A DNA stretch of 64,000 nt from Acetatifactor muris (lineage in GTDB: Bacteria; Bacillota; Clostridia; Lachnospirales; Lachnospiraceae), in NCBI RefSeq assembly GCF_024623325.1, contig NZ_JANJZD010000003.1:186001-250000 (forward strand). Reading direction: 5' to 3'. The position numbers and the translations under genes were made by a program. Positions 1 to 8,817 of the stretch are shown here, one piece after another. The notes beneath the pieces are model-generated. The model had not been told where the DNA came from, did no database searches, and worked only from the letters and a program-made list of their open reading frames with translations. Positions within the stretch are counted from its first letter, which is position 1. Every line of letters begins with the position of its first letter.

Positions 1-1350
1 TCCTTCCTCCGGCTCCTGTCTCACCAGCTGCGCTGCCAGAATCAGGATATTGCCGCATTCCTCTACCGGCATCTGATTCTCATAGCAGTATACATCCACA
101 TTTCCCGGCATCTGATAGAACATGGGATAGACATGGCCCTCTTCTTCTCCGCCGCCCAGTTCCCGGGCTGCCTGCCGGTAAGATGCCAGGCCGTATACCT
201 GCCCGGTCACATAGGGATAACGGCCCACGTCGTGAGGTGCAAAATCGTAATTCCACACAGGCATGCCGGCAAACCGCAGCACCGGTCTCAGCATGGCACG
301 CACCAGCTCCGGATTATACAGAAAGAACAGCGGTGTGGAGGGATAAGTTACGTCCACTGTAGCTGCACAGCCATTGGAATGACATTCTTTGGAGATGAAC
401 ACCACCCTGCCGTTCTCATCGGCAATCAGCTTGTGTGCTGCAACAGACTGCCTGTAAGCTGCCATACAGATCTTCGTATAAGCCTCTCCAAACGCCTCTG
501 TCTCCCGGGTCAGCCGCTCTTCAAACACTCCGCATCTCTCCCGCAGAGCCGCCCTCTCAGCAACGGCTTCCCCGATTGCCTGGAGTATTGTTTTCCCCTG
601 TCTGGCCCAATAACCGGGAAGTATCCTGCCGAAATAGTTGACAGACGCAATATCATCATAGGCTGCCACCAGAGAAGCACTCTCGCCTGCTCCGCCCTTC
701 ACGGAAAAAGTAAACTCCGCGCTCAGACAGTGCCTCTCCGGAACATAATCCACCTTCCCGCCAGCCGCTCTCTCCGCCGCCAGATACAGATATCCCCAGT
801 CAATGGTAATGCTGTCCCCGCTGTGTCCCAGAGGGCTTTGTTCCCTCAGACCAAGCCATGCGGCCTGTGCCTGCTCCAGGCTGAAACTGCCGCCGCCGAT
901 TTTCTCTGTCTGATTTCTGTCACAGCACAACTCCCCTGCAAATTCCCATCTCACCTCCGCCCGGTGCGCTTTCCCGTCCAGAGAACAGACTTCCATATCC
1001 AGATAGGAGCATGGTCTGGAAAGCACATCCAAATCGTCCAGAAGCAGCGGTGTCCAGAAGCTGACTGTCAGCGCCGCTCCCGCGGCTTCAAAACGGTACT
1101 TTGTGGAAAATGTCGTCACCTCCACATCCGTCTGTTCCATGGGCCGGGCTTCGCCCCGTCCCATAAAACGATACTCTGTACCGTCAATCCTGACCAGACC
1201 TCTGATTCGCTTTCTTCTGCCTGTCCAATGCATGGTATCCGCCTCATACAGTCTGTCGCTTCCCGACCATATATTAAAGTATGGATCACAGGTAATCAGG
1301 GGATGTGCCGGAAGCCGGCCGGCCCCTGTTTGTTTTTTCTCATTGTTCAT
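1..1350 (-). CDS. DUF4965/glutaminase A (GtaA)-like protein, C-terminus cut by window edge
   Basis: The reading frame is open from an ATG at 1350 to the window edge, giving 450 residues of a family that is usually about 650-800 residues long. The start follows an AGGAGGG ribosome site. Residues about 16-42 carry the DUF4964 signature (PLITCDPYFNIWSGSDRL, then MHWTG and GLVRIDGTEYRFMG). A DUF5127-like beta-sandwich follows. Near residue 335 the DUF4965 motif ECHSNGCAATVDVTYPSTP begins, which leads into the helical DUF1793 part that is missing here. Fungal relatives are called glutaminase A, but bacterial copies in sugar operons have no settled substrate. There is no signal peptide, so it is probably cytoplasmic. 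It is the last visible gene of the carbohydrate operon. Confidence 0.9.
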   Translation of the reverse strand, partial: MNNEKKQTGAGRLPAHPLITCDPYFNIWSGSDRLYEADTMHWTGRRKRIRGLVRIDGTEYRFMGRGEARPMEQTDVEVTTFSTKYRFEAAGAALTVSFWTPLLLDDLDVLSRPCSYLDMEVCSLDGKAHRAEVRWEFAGELCCDRNQTEKIGGGSFSLEQAQAAWLGLREQSPLGHSGDSITIDWGYLYLAAERAAGGKVDYVPERHCLSAEFTFSVKGGAGESASLVAAYDDIASVNYFGRILPGYWARQGKTILQAIGEAVAERAALRERCGVFEERLTRETEAFGEAYTKICMAAYRQSVAAHKLIADENGRVVFISKECHSNGCAATVDVTYPSTPLFFLYNPELVRAMLRPVLRFAGMPVWNYDFAPHDVGRYPYVTGQVYGLASYRQAARELGGGEEEGHVYPMFYQMPGNVDVYCYENQMPVEECGNILILAAQLVRQEPEEG

Positions 1351-1377
1351 CTTTGCCCTCCTGTTCTGGTTCCGCAA

Positions 1378-1407
1378 GTACCTCTCATTTCAGTACCTCT
1401 CATTTCA
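1378..1407. repeat. 15-bp perfect tandem duplication
   Basis: The unit GTACCTCTCATTTCA occurs twice in a row (1378-1392 and 1393-1407). On the minus strand the duplication covers the stop codon of the DUF1861 gene and the spacer before the next gene, so the coding sequence is unchanged. It looks like a recent slippage duplication. Confidence 0.9.
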
Positions 1408-2359
1408 TTTGTTCCGGGGAACGATATTTCCCCTCAAAAGGATCTGCGATCACAATCCTTCCTTCCGCGGTATCCGCGACACCGCTGTAGAGGTCCGCCC
1501 TTCCGTCCTCCCGAAGCCGGATGCCGGAAGAAAATACACAATCTGCAAGATCCGCTCTCTTTTCAGGCTGGGCCGGATAGCTTTTCCTTGTACCGATGAC
1601 CTTAATATCAGATGCCTGATAAGTCTCCGGATCGAACACAAAAGCAATGTTCAGATAAACCTGCTGATCGATGCCGCTGCGCTTCTCATGGTAGCATCTG
1701 TGTCCGATCACGCCTGTCTTCCCCCCTTCCAGCCCAAAGCACTGATTGCAGCCTCCCCACTCATTCTTCTCAAAAAGGCCCTCCACAACTCTCGCCCGTT
1801 CCGGCACCTTCTCATCCAGCTCACTGATATCATTGATAACTGTAAACCCCACCACGGATTCGCTTCCGTAAACCTGCCGGATATGCTCTCCCCTGGGTCT
1901 GGAGAATACCCCGATCCGTCCGTCTTCCAATTCCACCATCCGGATGTCCTTCATGCCTTTTGGTCCCGTGGTGTAGTAGCGCAGGTTAAAAGGATCCTTT
2001 CCCGTATAAAACACACCGCAGAATCCGGCAAGCTTTCCTCTGGAATAGTCCACTCTCGTCCCTCCCAGCACAAAGTCGCCCTGCAGTTTCACCACAAAGG
2101 GGTCCTCCAGCTGGTAAATCATGGATTCCGGCACTATCTCCCAGATGTCCTTCCCCTTCTCTGAAAAGAGGCGCACCGTGGAGTTCGCCCATTCTTCCCT
2201 GCGCTCCACTCTCCCGAACAGATATCTTTTTCCTTCATACCTGAAAGGAACCGATGTATTGTAGACATCGTATCCGTCTACCCCTTCAAAGGTCAGCAGA
2301 TGGCTCTCGTAAACCGGTCCCTGCCGGTCAAAATTCTCTCTCATCTCTCTGATATCCAT
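1400..2359 (-). CDS. DUF1861 family five-bladed beta-propeller protein
   Basis: The 319-residue protein has the layout of DUF1861, a propeller family related to GH130 mannoside phosphorylases and to the Leishmania mannosyltransferase/phosphorylases (CAZy GT108). Typical blade motifs are visible: VDGYDVYNTSVPF, KRYLFGRVERREEWANS, EDPFVV, LGGTRVDY and GRIGVFSRPRGEH. There is no signal peptide, so it should act in the cytoplasm, perhaps in phosphorolysis or transfer of a manno-oligosaccharide; that role is inferred from distant relatives. The start codon follows a GAGGAA ribosome site. It lies between the FAD oxidoreductase and the DUF4965 gene and is probably cotranscribed with both. Confidence 0.8.
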   Translation of the reverse strand: MDIREMRENFDRQGPVYESHLLTFEGVDGYDVYNTSVPFRYEGKRYLFGRVERREEWANSTVRLFSEKGKDIWEIVPESMIYQLEDPFVVKLQGDFVLGGTRVDYSRGKLAGFCGVFYTGKDPFNLRYYTTGPKGMKDIRMVELEDGRIGVFSRPRGEHIRQVYGSESVVGFTVINDISELDEKVPERARVVEGLFEKNEWGGCNQCFGLEGGKTGVIGHRCYHEKRSGIDQQVYLNIAFVFDPETYQASDIKVIGTRKSYPAQPEKRADLADCVFSSGIRLREDGRADLYSGVADTAEGRIVIADPFEGKYRSPEQMK

Positions 2360-2395
2360 ACTTTTCCTCGTTCCTCTTCTTCCTTCATTGTTCTG

Positions 2396-3715
2396 TCACT
2401 GCACGGCATCTGCGTAATTGGGCAGGTAACATCCGTTATCCGCCAACATCTTCTGAAGCTTCCGCACCGGAATCTCCCTGGCCGCACAGTCTCCGGCAGC
2501 CGCAAGGTGAGCCGCCGTCCCCGCCGCCTGGCCCATGATATAGCAGCCCGGCATCACGCGTATGGACGCCTGTACATAATGATCACAACTGACACACCTT
2601 CCCGCCACAAGCAGATTGTCGAAGTTCCTGACCACCAGACTCCTGTAGGGAATGCCGTAACTTTCCCCTTTGCCATACCGGTACTTTTTATTATACTCCT
2701 CGGAAAACCGTCTGAAATTATCGGCTCCCATAGGCGGATGAATGTCGATCGGATATGCATACCTCCCTATTTCATCCTCGAAAACCGCTCTCTTCTCATA
2801 GTCCTCCACAGACAGCACATAGTCTCCCTCAATCCTTCTGGATGCACGTATCCCCAGCACATCCGCCGTGCCCACCAGCACGGCGTTTCGAAATCCCGGC
2901 ACGTATTTCTGATAATACATTTCATACTGTGGCAGGATTCTGCGCTGGTGTACCATCGCCCGGGAAACCTGGGTGGTGTTCAGTGCGTCCACATCATAAG
3001 CGTGTCCGCAGTTCCCGCCTCCCTCATGCTCTCCCACCTGCCAGACTCCGGGCAGGTGCCTGTCCTCCTGTTCAAACAGCTGCTCCTCAAAGGCCTGTTC
3101 CAGACAGGAGCTCTGGTCAATTCCCTCTGCCTGCTTCCAGTCAATATTGGTCCAGTAAGAGCATAATGTGGACGGCATAGTCCTTCCGTTTTCGTCACCT
3201 TCCCGATAACCGGCACCTGCCATCACACATAAATCCCCGTCACCGGTACAGTCAATGTATACCTTTGCCTTCACGGCATACAGACCTTCTTTCGCTGCAA
3301 GAATCACATATTCCACCCGACCGTTCTCCGCTTTTACATCCACGATTCTGGTCATCAGCTGATATTCGACCCCGGCATCTGTGATCAGCCCGTCATATAC
3401 CCGCTTTAAAGTCTCCTTATGGATTCCCATTTTTCTGCAGTATTTTCCGGTCTTATCACCGTAGAGCCGGTCCAGAATCTCCTTGCCCAGACCAGCACAT
3501 AACAGATGAATCCCATCCGTTATCTGCATATAGGCAGGCACCAGCCCAACGGTGCCCATTCCTCCGAAGCTGCCGGTATTTTCCGCCAGCATCACGCTGC
3601 TGCCCGCTCTGGCCGCCGCAACCGCCGCAGTCACACCCGCCGGGCCGCCTCCTCCCACAAACACATCCACTTCATATTTTACAGGTATCTCTCTCTGATA
3701 GCTGAAACTGTCCAT
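2396..3715 (-). CDS. FAD-dependent oxidoreductase (FAD_oxidored family)
   Basis: The 439-residue protein opens with a dinucleotide-binding fold, DVFVGGGGPAGVTAAVAAAR at about residues 15-34, ending in an acidic LAE for the FAD ribose. A GSFGGMGTVGLVPAY segment follows, typical of PF12831 proteins. The C-terminal part has NLLVAGRCVSCDHYVQAS and MPGCYIMGQAAGTAA, the second FAD contact. I chose the ATG at 3715; a start at 3760 would add an unrelated basic leader and overlap the GH105 gene. Homologues are common in plant-polysaccharide operons and are thought to oxidise or epimerise a sugar or uronate intermediate, but the substrate is not known. No signal peptide is present. Confidence 0.85.
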   Translation of the reverse strand: MDSFSYQREIPVKYEVDVFVGGGGPAGVTAAVAAARAGSSVMLAENTGSFGGMGTVGLVPAYMQITDGIHLLCAGLGKEILDRLYGDKTGKYCRKMGIHKETLKRVYDGLITDAGVEYQLMTRIVDVKAENGRVEYVILAAKEGLYAVKAKVYIDCTGDGDLCVMAGAGYREGDENGRTMPSTLCSYWTNIDWKQAEGIDQSSCLEQAFEEQLFEQEDRHLPGVWQVGEHEGGGNCGHAYDVDALNTTQVSRAMVHQRRILPQYEMYYQKYVPGFRNAVLVGTADVLGIRASRRIEGDYVLSVEDYEKRAVFEDEIGRYAYPIDIHPPMGADNFRRFSEEYNKKYRYGKGESYGIPYRSLVVRNFDNLLVAGRCVSCDHYVQASIRVMPGCYIMGQAAGTAAHLAAAGDCAAREIPVRKLQKMLADNGCYLPNYADAVQ

Positions 3716-3753
3716 TTTCTTCCCTTTCTCAGGATATCTTGTTTTCCGCAAGG

Positions 3754-5979
3754 TCAGCAATCGCCTAATTTCATCATCTCAGCCGCCGCCATCATCACAA
3801 TGCCGGTGCCGTGGTCGTCGTTTTTCTTCGCGGGCAGCTGTTTATAATATTCTGCATCCTTCGCGCAGCCTGATCCCAGGCACACGCCATACACATCCCC
3901 CACGGCGTCCACAGAATACTGCAGCAGCGCAGTCCAGGCCTTTTTGATACATGGCAGACAGGCTTCCGCCTCCAGCCATCCCCGGTTAACCCCCCGGGCC
4001 ATGCTCAGCAGAAACATGGCCGTACAGGATGTCTCCTGGTAGGAATCCGGCCGATTGAGCACCTGATGCCACATTCCGGAAGGATCCTGGCAGGCCAGAA
4101 TTCCCTGCATAAATCTCCGATACAGCTGCAGTTCTTCCTCCCAGCGCGGATTCTCCCGGGGCAGAAGAGACAAAATTTCAGTGAGCGTCACCGCAATCCA
4201 GCCGTTTCCCCGTCCCCAGGGGATCCCGCTCATCTGCTCTTCCTCCGGGAAATAGATATGGGAAAAAATCTGTTCCTCCTCTATCCAGAGCCGTTTCCGA
4301 AAACCTTCCACCTGCAGGTGAACCTCTTCCTCATATCTCTGCTCTCCTGTGAGACGATACAGCCGTGCAAGAAAAGGACAGCTCATATACAAATCATCCG
4401 CCCACATGGTCCTGACGCGGAAATAAGTCCTGTCCGGGAATCTGGGTATATGGTTCATCACCGCATCCCCCACAGCGCGAATCACCGGAAGCAGCGCCGG
4501 ATTTCCCGTCATCTCGTAAGTCTCAATCAGGGAGACGCCGATGGTACCGCAGGCATCCAGGTCCGGAAGCCCCCAGGCTCTGGGCGTCAGCGTGGGATCC
4601 CCAAACTGTTCCTTATCCCAGTCCTTGTAGTCAAAATAATCCGCCATGGTCTGGATGCTGTCCAGATAATACTGAAGATGCTCCATGTTTCCGGTGGTCT
4701 TCGCCGCATGCATCAGACCGTGCAGCCCCACCTGCACCGCATAGAACCACTGTCCGAAAAAGATGCCATCCCGATAAGGTCTGATATAGACCTCTCTCTG
4801 GGGCAGACGCCAGAAGCCATGCTCATAGTTCCCCAGCGGATAAGGGCGCTGGAACTGTATCTTCCGCTCCGGCGCAAAAGGAACCCTCAGGGGATCCCCA
4901 ACCTCCGTCACATAAGGTCCCGTCACAATCCAGCGTGCGGCTCCCCTGTTCCCGATCTGTACAAAAGGGACACCGTTTACCGCTTTCCCCGTCTCCGACC
5001 ACACAGCGCAGTCCATCCACCAGTCCTTGCCTGTGCGGGGCAGTTTTACCAGAATTTCTGTCTCTTTACCGCTTCCCGCAATGGAAATCTCCGTCTCTCT
5101 TCCACCGGGAATTTCATGGACTTTTCCCCGTATAAACACACGGGCGCTGCCGGAAGCGGCCAGCCGCAGCACATATGTTTCCCCGTCTCTGCTCTGCACA
5201 TGGCTCAGCGCGTACGCACAGCCTTCCCTGTCACCGTACACTTCCGCGAAATCCACATGGTTCTCCAGACACTCCTCTCTCCACCTGGGCTCCCACCGGA
5301 CTCTCCCGCCGGAAGACAGCTGCAGTCTGTCATCATACCCGATCTCCCCCCGCTCAATGGCTTCCTGCAGATGACGGGTATCGGCATCCCCGGGCAGCGG
5401 TCCAATGTGCGCAAATCCTTCCGACCCATCCATCTGTTCAAAGGGCAGGGTGGGACGCACTGACAGAAGGTAGTCCCTGGTCCATCGGAAGGGGTAGCGG
5501 GGATAGGCAATATAGAGCAGAAGCCCCCAGTTGTTCTCTCCCTTTATACATTTCATCAGCAAATCGTTTTTCCCCTGCCTAAGCCGGACATTCACTATGG
5601 TGTACTCGGCTTCTCCCTTCACCGCAGACAAAGGTTTATCCAGTGCTTCTCTGTTGTAAACCTCCTGGCCGTTCAGCCAGATTTTTGCATTTCCTGCAAT
5701 TGTCAGCGCTGCCTCCGAGTCTCTGTCCGCCATGGCCCAGGTCCTGATATAGGCTATATCCCCCGGACGTCCCTGGGGATAAGTCCGATCCAGATCCAGC
5801 TCTGCCATCTGAGAAATCGGTGTCAGCGCCATATGCTCCTGTTTTATATAAGGACGCAACGTCAATTCCACCCGCGCCCGATGCACCAGCATCCTCTCAC
5901 TGATCAGACGAATGACCTCCTCCGGCTCCCGAAATCCTTTTTCATAGGCCGAATCTTCTCTCTGAAGAATTTCATTCAT
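3754..5979 (-). CDS. GH105 unsaturated glucuronyl/rhamnogalacturonyl hydrolase with long N-terminal extension
   Basis: The C-terminal 400 residues form a GH88/GH105 (alpha/alpha) barrel: WADDLYMSCPF at about 526 holds the likely catalytic aspartate, WGRGNGW is at about 588, and QETSCTAMF is at about 648. This family removes the 4,5-unsaturated uronic acid that polysaccharide lyases leave on oligosaccharides. At 741 residues it is about twice the usual size. The first 340 residues look like beta-sandwich modules, with KIWLNGQEVY and LRQGKNDLLMKC near residues 95-145. A similar pattern occurs in the 853-residue protein upstream. There is no secretion signal, so imported oligosaccharides are the likely substrate. 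A GAGAGG ribosome site precedes the start. Confidence 0.88.
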   Translation of the reverse strand: MNEILQREDSAYEKGFREPEEVIRLISERMLVHRARVELTLRPYIKQEHMALTPISQMAELDLDRTYPQGRPGDIAYIRTWAMADRDSEAALTIAGNAKIWLNGQEVYNREALDKPLSAVKGEAEYTIVNVRLRQGKNDLLMKCIKGENNWGLLLYIAYPRYPFRWTRDYLLSVRPTLPFEQMDGSEGFAHIGPLPGDADTRHLQEAIERGEIGYDDRLQLSSGGRVRWEPRWREECLENHVDFAEVYGDREGCAYALSHVQSRDGETYVLRLAASGSARVFIRGKVHEIPGGRETEISIAGSGKETEILVKLPRTGKDWWMDCAVWSETGKAVNGVPFVQIGNRGAARWIVTGPYVTEVGDPLRVPFAPERKIQFQRPYPLGNYEHGFWRLPQREVYIRPYRDGIFFGQWFYAVQVGLHGLMHAAKTTGNMEHLQYYLDSIQTMADYFDYKDWDKEQFGDPTLTPRAWGLPDLDACGTIGVSLIETYEMTGNPALLPVIRAVGDAVMNHIPRFPDRTYFRVRTMWADDLYMSCPFLARLYRLTGEQRYEEEVHLQVEGFRKRLWIEEEQIFSHIYFPEEEQMSGIPWGRGNGWIAVTLTEILSLLPRENPRWEEELQLYRRFMQGILACQDPSGMWHQVLNRPDSYQETSCTAMFLLSMARGVNRGWLEAEACLPCIKKAWTALLQYSVDAVGDVYGVCLGSGCAKDAEYYKQLPAKKNDDHGTGIVMMAAAEMMKLGDC

Positions 5980-6060
5980 ATGTTTACCTCTCCCGTGTAT
6001 TGCACATATACCAGTTAAAATCAGGCTTCCTGCTTTTCAACAGGGAAGTCATTACATATT

Positions 6061-6107
6061 CGGTCAGGTGTATTCCATGCTTTTCAGTTCCATGATACAC
6101 CTGACCG
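6061..6107. other. intercistronic hairpin, 13-bp perfect arms
   Basis: The arms 6061-6073 and 6095-6107 are perfect inverted repeats in the gap between the 853-aa protein gene and the GH105 gene. No T-run follows on the minus strand, so it is more likely an mRNA processing or stabilising hairpin than a terminator. Confidence 0.7.
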
Positions 6108-6115
6108 GTAACATT

Positions 6116-8677
6116 TTACTCACTTGCCGGATACGTCCACTGCGTAACTGTAAATCCGGGACATGTATAGTTAAAACGGCCGCTGCCATAGCGGGAATGC
6201 AGATAGGGACAGGATACCAGATCATCCGGTATCTCCACAGGCTGTCCGTCCGCCAGGAAGCCTTCTGTCAGCCCGAATTCCAGCCTGCCGCTGCCCGGAG
6301 AAACGAACAGGAACTGCTCTCCCTCCTGAGCGATCCTGGCCCCGAGCATCTTCTTCCTGAAGTCTTCAAAGCTGCCGTCTTCCCGTCTGCTGCCGCACTC
6401 TGCCAGCCACACGGTCTCATTGCCGTCGCAGACCAGCTCTCTTCCGGCGTAACTTCCTTCCCTGCGGAAAGAATGAGGCGCACTGGAGTAAATCCCCACA
6501 TAGCTTTCCCCCTTGCGGCCGAAAGTCCATCCCGCTTCGGACACCACTTCATCAAACTTCCTTGCGTTGAAATGACAGTGGGTCATCCAGATATCCGGAT
6601 TGTTCACATTGTGCCATATCACCGCCAGCGTACGTCCATGCATCAGCACCCGGGGCAGAAACGCCTGACCGGCCCAGTAATCCGGACGCAGTCCGCTGCC
6701 CTCCGCCACATTGTTGGGCGACGAGAAGAACAGAGAAATGTCTCCGGGAAGGACAATCATAGCGGAAATAAAGTGCATATCGCACATTCCCACATTGTGG
6801 TCCCGTACACCGCCGATCATGTACTCCGGTGTGCGGCGGATGGTGAAGTCCGCGTTATGCTTGTCAAAGTGCATGATACCTTCTTTAAAGGTAAAAGTGG
6901 CCGGCGTAAAGTTATCCGCCAGTTCGCAAAGCGCCCTGGGCGGCACATAATAGCTGAATGCCATCTCCTGGTGGGCAAAATCCACATTTGCAGGCGCATT
7001 GCCGAAATAGAGCCAGAACAGTCCGTTGATCCCGCTGGAAAGTCTGCTCCTCAGCGGTTTATTGTAGCTGCGTCCTCTGGGCGTGGCCATCACACCGTCA
7101 AAATTGCTTACCGCAAAGATAAAGGTCATAAAGTCCAGAAGCACATTCACCATATTGCGCAGGGGATATTCTTCCATGGGAAGCACTTCCCGCAGCACCA
7201 GAAGCGCAGACAGTGTCACCGGCAGATAAGAGTCCGAATGCGGTTCATCAAAACCTGCGCGGCAGCGCTGATTCAGCCATTCCACCAGATGCATGCGTCC
7301 CTTCAGGGAGTGATACATGCCATTCTGGCCGCAGTTGGTGAAGATATCTTCCGGATACAGAAGTCCCGCCAGATACTCACACACATGAAAGCCGATACGG
7401 TGATTCTCCGAGCAATAGAACATGGAAGAAGTTCCCGGCTCATCCACCCAGTACCGGAATCCCAGAGCCGCCTCCTTCACCATCTGTACAATCTCTCTGT
7501 CCAGCAGCCCTGCGCCTCTGTCCTCCCACATCAGCCACAGTAAGGGCAGAAGATCAAAATCGGCACAGTCCGCTCTGGTCTCGATCTTATGGCACATGGC
7601 TTTGATTTTATCCTGATCGATCTCTCCGGCACGGCCCAGACGATACAGTCCCAGGGCATTCCCCCGCTCTGCCAGACGCTCCAGGGTCTGTTGTCTTCTC
7701 TCTTCAAAATGCTCCCAGCCGGGGAAGGGCTCCATAGTCTGCATCAGGGAAAAGCTCAGCGTCTTCTCTGTCAACAAGGTGCCGTCAGGCAGCTTCCAGG
7801 CCATATGCACCGAATACTCACCCGTCTCACCAACTCCCTCCAGGGCGACATTTCCCTCTCTGTCCGCCCCGTTCTCCTCATTATCTCCGATTCCGATGAC
7901 AGCCGAGAACAAATCCTTCTCCTGCGCAGACGAAACCTGCAGTTCCACCAGACAGTGAGAGAGAGGATATCCGCCCACATGTACCTTCGGCGTTTCCCCC
8001 AGCACATAGCTGTCGTCTTCCAGATGGGTTTCCAGCTGACTGCGGAAGATCTCTCCCCGCACTTCCTCCGCCATATTGAGCGGTACCCCGGCGCTCACGG
8101 CAGCACTGCAGAAAACCAGCTCCATACTGAAGCTGATCCCGGTTCCACGGTCCACCTTTCCCGTGACGGCAATCAGGGTATTCCTGCCTGCCCGCAGTTT
8201 CAATGTCACCATCTCGCAGTTGGGATTCACCACATGTTCAAACACATAGCGGCGGGGACGTTTCCTTGCATGAATATCCGTATTATTGTATACAGTGCTG
8301 CCGTTCAGAAGCATGATAAGTCTGCACTCCTGTATCCTCACTGTGATCTCCTGGTCGCATTCGCTCTCCAGCTCCAGGTAAATGGGCATCAGCGCCAGTT
8401 TCTCCATGATATAATAGTGTCCGTCCGCATATCTGGGGGACTGGGCGTCGCATACGGTCCATTTTCCCTCCATCCCACAGAGCGTAAAGGAATCAAATTC
8501 CCGGAATGCTTTCTGCGCGAAATCCTCCTGAGCCTGTACCAGCGCCTCCTCCACACAGGCCCGCATGGCCTGACCCGTGCGCTCTCCACGATAGTCCTTT
8601 TCCAGGACTCCCGCCACCATAAAGGGACGGATGGGCTTGCCCGGAACCAGCTTTTGATTAAAATATGTATTCAGCAT
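6116..8677 (-). CDS. unassigned 853-aa toroid-like protein of the carbohydrate operon
   Basis: I do not recognise a named family with certainty. The start is taken at the ATG at 8677, which has a GGAGG site 8 bases upstream. Residues about 60-160 hold a beta-sandwich segment (LIMLLNGSTVYNN, then VTLKLRAGRNTLIAVTGK) like the one in the GH105 protein. The middle has CSENHRIGFHVCEYLAG and RCRAGFDEPHSDSYLPVT, which look like inner helices of an (alpha/alpha) toroid. The last 250 residues are beta-rich. This two-part shape is common in polysaccharide lyases and heparinase-like proteins, so a lyase or hydrolase is a fair guess but unproven. There is no signal peptide. Hairpins flank the gene on both sides. 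Confidence 0.7.
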   Translation of the reverse strand: MLNTYFNQKLVPGKPIRPFMVAGVLEKDYRGERTGQAMRACVEEALVQAQEDFAQKAFREFDSFTLCGMEGKWTVCDAQSPRYADGHYYIMEKLALMPIYLELESECDQEITVRIQECRLIMLLNGSTVYNNTDIHARKRPRRYVFEHVVNPNCEMVTLKLRAGRNTLIAVTGKVDRGTGISFSMELVFCSAAVSAGVPLNMAEEVRGEIFRSQLETHLEDDSYVLGETPKVHVGGYPLSHCLVELQVSSAQEKDLFSAVIGIGDNEENGADREGNVALEGVGETGEYSVHMAWKLPDGTLLTEKTLSFSLMQTMEPFPGWEHFEERRQQTLERLAERGNALGLYRLGRAGEIDQDKIKAMCHKIETRADCADFDLLPLLWLMWEDRGAGLLDREIVQMVKEAALGFRYWVDEPGTSSMFYCSENHRIGFHVCEYLAGLLYPEDIFTNCGQNGMYHSLKGRMHLVEWLNQRCRAGFDEPHSDSYLPVTLSALLVLREVLPMEEYPLRNMVNVLLDFMTFIFAVSNFDGVMATPRGRSYNKPLRSRLSSGINGLFWLYFGNAPANVDFAHQEMAFSYYVPPRALCELADNFTPATFTFKEGIMHFDKHNADFTIRRTPEYMIGGVRDHNVGMCDMHFISAMIVLPGDISLFFSSPNNVAEGSGLRPDYWAGQAFLPRVLMHGRTLAVIWHNVNNPDIWMTHCHFNARKFDEVVSEAGWTFGRKGESYVGIYSSAPHSFRREGSYAGRELVCDGNETVWLAECGSRREDGSFEDFRKKMLGARIAQEGEQFLFVSPGSGRLEFGLTEGFLADGQPVEIPDDLVSCPYLHSRYGSGRFNYTCPGFTVTQWTYPASE

Positions 8678-8702
8678 ATGTATTTGCCTCCATTCCAGTT
8701 CC

Positions 8703-8740
8703 GTCACTGCCCGTATTGTACCCAGAACGCGGGCAGTGAC
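8703..8740. other. intercistronic hairpin, 11-bp perfect arms
   Basis: GTCACTGCCCG (8703-8713) pairs with 8730-8740 across a 16-base loop, between the binding-protein gene and the 853-aa gene. No T-run follows on the minus strand. Such hairpins after a binding-protein gene often protect its mRNA and lower expression of the genes that follow; that is inferred here. Confidence 0.7.
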
Positions 8741-8817
8741 TGTTTTATTCTCTCCAGGGCACAGAAAACGCAAGCCGCACCGAATGCATACCTGCGTTTC
8801 TCTGTAATGTATGGGAA

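Noticed and set aside
133..1599. 488-codon plus-strand frame opposite the DUF4965-like gene
   Set aside because: It is the mirror of a well-supported minus-strand gene, with Pro/Cys/His/Arg-rich translation and no homology; the same holds for other long plus-strand frames at 1103, 4066, 6068, 17824, 35158, 42021 and 47066.
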